Positions 5,554 to 6,365 of a DNA stretch of 6,365 bases are shown here, piece after piece. This DNA comes from an uncultured Erysipelotrichaceae bacterium. GTDB taxonomy: Bacteria > Bacillota_I > Bacilli_A > Erysipelotrichales > Erysipelotrichaceae. The position numbers and the translations under genes are program-made. Below the pieces are notes generated by a model. The model made no database searches. It worked only from the letters and a program-made list of their open reading frames with translations, and had not been told where the DNA came from. Every line of letters begins with the position of its first letter. Position 1 is the stretch's first letter. The stretch covers positions 1-6,365 of the forward strand of contig CACZPD010000191.1 of NCBI GenBank assembly GCA_902782955.1, in the 5' to 3' direction.

Positions 5554-5949
5554 ATGGCTTGTTTTTTGGTATCCGCTGCGGAAGCGGCAGTCGTAACTGC
5601 AATTGAAAAAAGTGCAGAGAAAAAAGAACTTGAAGTAAAGAAAACAGGAAAAACGGCAGAAGAGAATGTGATCCCGTGGAGCCGTAAGCTGAAATGGCTG
5701 AAGTATCTGCTTCTGGGCGGGGCAGTTCTTCTGATGTTCGAACATGTATGGCACGGAGAAGTCGTTCCGTGGTTCCCGTTCCTGACAGCAATGTATGATC
5801 CGGCAGATACAGCGGAGATGCTGCATGAAATGGCTACAGTCGGCGTATGCATGGCGCTGCTGATCACATCTGTATGGTTTGTTATGTGCAAAGCCGCAGA
5901 CGCGATCATGGCAAGACCGGCAAAAGAAACCGACACAAAAACCGCATAA
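5554..5949 (+). CDS. Small membrane protein of unknown function (MACFLV-type), first of a pair
   Basis: The product is 131 aa. AAGGAGG at 5542-5548 fixes the ATG at 5554; the in-frame ATG at 5521 lies inside the hairpin. The protein begins M-A-C-F-L-V-S-A-A-E-A-A-V-V-T-A and then a charged, Lys/Glu-rich stretch (about 18-38). A basic entry W42-S-R-K-L-K-W-L-K leads to a first membrane helix (about 50-62). Next come E63-H-V-W-H-G-E-V-V-P-W-F-P-F-L-T-A-M and a second helix (about 95-112) preceded by E88-M-L-H-E-M. I recall similar proteins in gut Firmicutes, always as hypotheticals, with a smaller membrane partner downstream. E63-H64-x2-H67-x-E69 and H91-E92 could bind a metal, but no known site is matched. 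The next gene's SD abuts its stop codon, so the two are translated together. Function unknown. Confidence 0.82.
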   Translation: MACFLVSAAEAAVVTAIEKSAEKKELEVKKTGKTAEENVIPWSRKLKWLKYLLLGGAVLLMFEHVWHGEVVPWFPFLTAMYDPADTAEMLHEMATVGVCMALLITSVWFVMCKAADAIMARPAKETDTKTA

Positions 5950-5959
5950 GGGGAACATT

Positions 5960-6268
5960 ATGACATTACTGATCACGGTATTTGCGGCAGTCATCGCGAC
6001 TGTCAAATGGTATACCCGCAAAGATGACAGTATGAAGTTCGGCATCCTGTGCTGGATGTACTGGGGAGCTTCCATCATGTGGCTGGTGGACGCTATCTTT
6101 GAATACGCGGAACTGCATGAAGCATATTTCCAGCCTGCACTGGAAGATATGATCAATGATTCCTTCCTCGGCCTGTCCGTTATCGCGCTGGGTCTTGTGA
6201 TCTGGCTCGTCCGTCTGCTGGCTTCCGATCCGAGAGGCATCATTAAAACATCACTGCTCAAGCAGTAA
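5960..6268 (+). CDS. Small three-helix membrane protein of unknown function, second of a pair
   Basis: The product is 102 aa. The frame is open upstream from 5879, but GGGG at 5950-5953, 6 bases before the ATG at 5960, sets the start. The ATG lies 10 bases after the stop of the preceding gene, so the two form one operon. Three hydrophobic segments are seen at about 2-18, 28-47 and 68-88. Between the second and third lies an acidic, aromatic stretch, W41-L-V-D-A-I-F-E-Y-A-E-L-H-E-A-Y, and then D63-M-I-N-D. The tail is basic (R92, K96, K101). No enzyme motif is visible. With its partner it probably forms a membrane complex; both carry His/Glu clusters next to the membrane. A terminator follows. 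I recognise the pair as recurring but know of no function. Confidence 0.8.
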   Translation: MTLLITVFAAVIATVKWYTRKDDSMKFGILCWMYWGASIMWLVDAIFEYAELHEAYFQPALEDMINDSFLGLSVIALGLVIWLVRLLASDPRGIIKTSLLKQ

Positions 6269-6287
6269 GACAAGAATCATATACAGT

Positions 6288-6313
6288 AAAGGTATCCGTC
6301 CGGATACCTTTTT
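6288..6313 (+). terminator. Rho-independent terminator of the small membrane protein operon
   Basis: AAAGGTATCC (6288-6297) and GGATACCTTT (6302-6311) form a perfect 10-bp stem around GTCC, with TTTTT at 6309-6313. Outer bases ATACAG (6281-6286) and CTGTAT (6314-6319) can pair as well and extend the structure, so its base reaches into the -10 box of the next gene. Confidence 0.9.
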
Positions 6314-6316
6314 CTG

Positions 6317-6322
6317 TATAAT
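6317..6322 (+). promoter_or_regulatory. -10 box (TATAAT) at the start of the last gene
   Basis: A perfect TATAAT ends 7 bases before the ATG at 6330. There is no recognisable -35; that position falls inside the terminator stem. The spacing puts the transcription start at or next to the ATG, with no SD between, as in leaderless genes. Confidence 0.5.
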
Positions 6323-6329
6323 GATACAT

Positions 6330-6365
6330 ATGCTGAGACTCGAGAAGATCAACGGAAAAAATGTA
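6330..6365 (+). CDS. Start of a GNAT acetyltransferase gene (partial, runs off the window)
   Basis: Only 12 codons are present: M-L-R-L-E-K-I-N-G-K-N-V. This opening matches what I recall of a GNAT subfamily related to spermine/spermidine acetyltransferases (PaiA/BltD-like), whose members begin with L-E-K-I-N-G-K-N-V-W. An in-frame ATG at 6321 would add MIH but lies inside the TATAAT box. No SD is seen before either ATG. The assignment rests on a very short segment. Confidence 0.5.
   Translation, partial: MLRLEKINGKNV

Noticed and set aside
5470..6273. 267-codon open frame on the minus strand across the small membrane protein pair
   Set aside because: It is Cys/Phe/Ser-rich with no domain and covers two well-supported plus-strand genes with SDs and a terminator.

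Overview
The window looks like a chromosomal segment of a gut-type Bacillota (Clostridia/Erysipelotrichia-like). Base composition is mixed, near 45-50% GC by eye. The genes have strong AGGAGG-type ribosome binding sites and compact U-tailed hairpin terminators. The protein families (a CCYG-type Lgt, DUF3842, LarC, an ECF transporter S component and a paired small-membrane-protein cassette) are ones I associate with anaerobic Firmicutes. The genus cannot be fixed from this sequence.

Layout. (1) 23-781 (+) encodes an Lgt-family prolipoprotein diacylglyceryl transferase. Its terminator (781-810) is also positioned to stop transcription arriving from the other strand. (2) The minus-strand block 812-2941 reads, in transcription order, as follows: a secreted, C-terminally membrane-anchored protein of unknown function (467 aa), its terminator (1503-1528), a GNAT acetyltransferase (170 aa), then tRNA-Pro(GGG) with its own TTGACA/TAAAAT promoter. 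(3) After a divergent intergenic region (2942-3068), a plus-strand group holds a DUF3842 protein, a single-frame LarC with a very His-rich segment, and an ECF S component whose start lies 5 bases past the larC stop. (4) A 154-base leader (5400-5553) with two hairpins precedes two small membrane proteins, closed by a strong terminator (6288-6313). (5) A GNAT gene begins at 6330 and runs off the window. A perfect TATAAT lies so close to its ATG that the mRNA may be leaderless.

How the genes may work together. LarC inserts nickel into the pyridinium-dithiocarboxylate pincer cofactor used by LarA-type racemases and epimerases. LarB, LarE and LarA are not in the window, so the rest of the pathway must lie elsewhere. 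DUF3842 and the S component are close neighbours in the same direction and are candidate partners: DUF3842 of unknown role, the S component perhaps importing a vitamin-like precursor. This link is inferred from position only. No gene-free stretch exceeds 300 bases, and no insertion sequence, CRISPR array or phage gene was seen.
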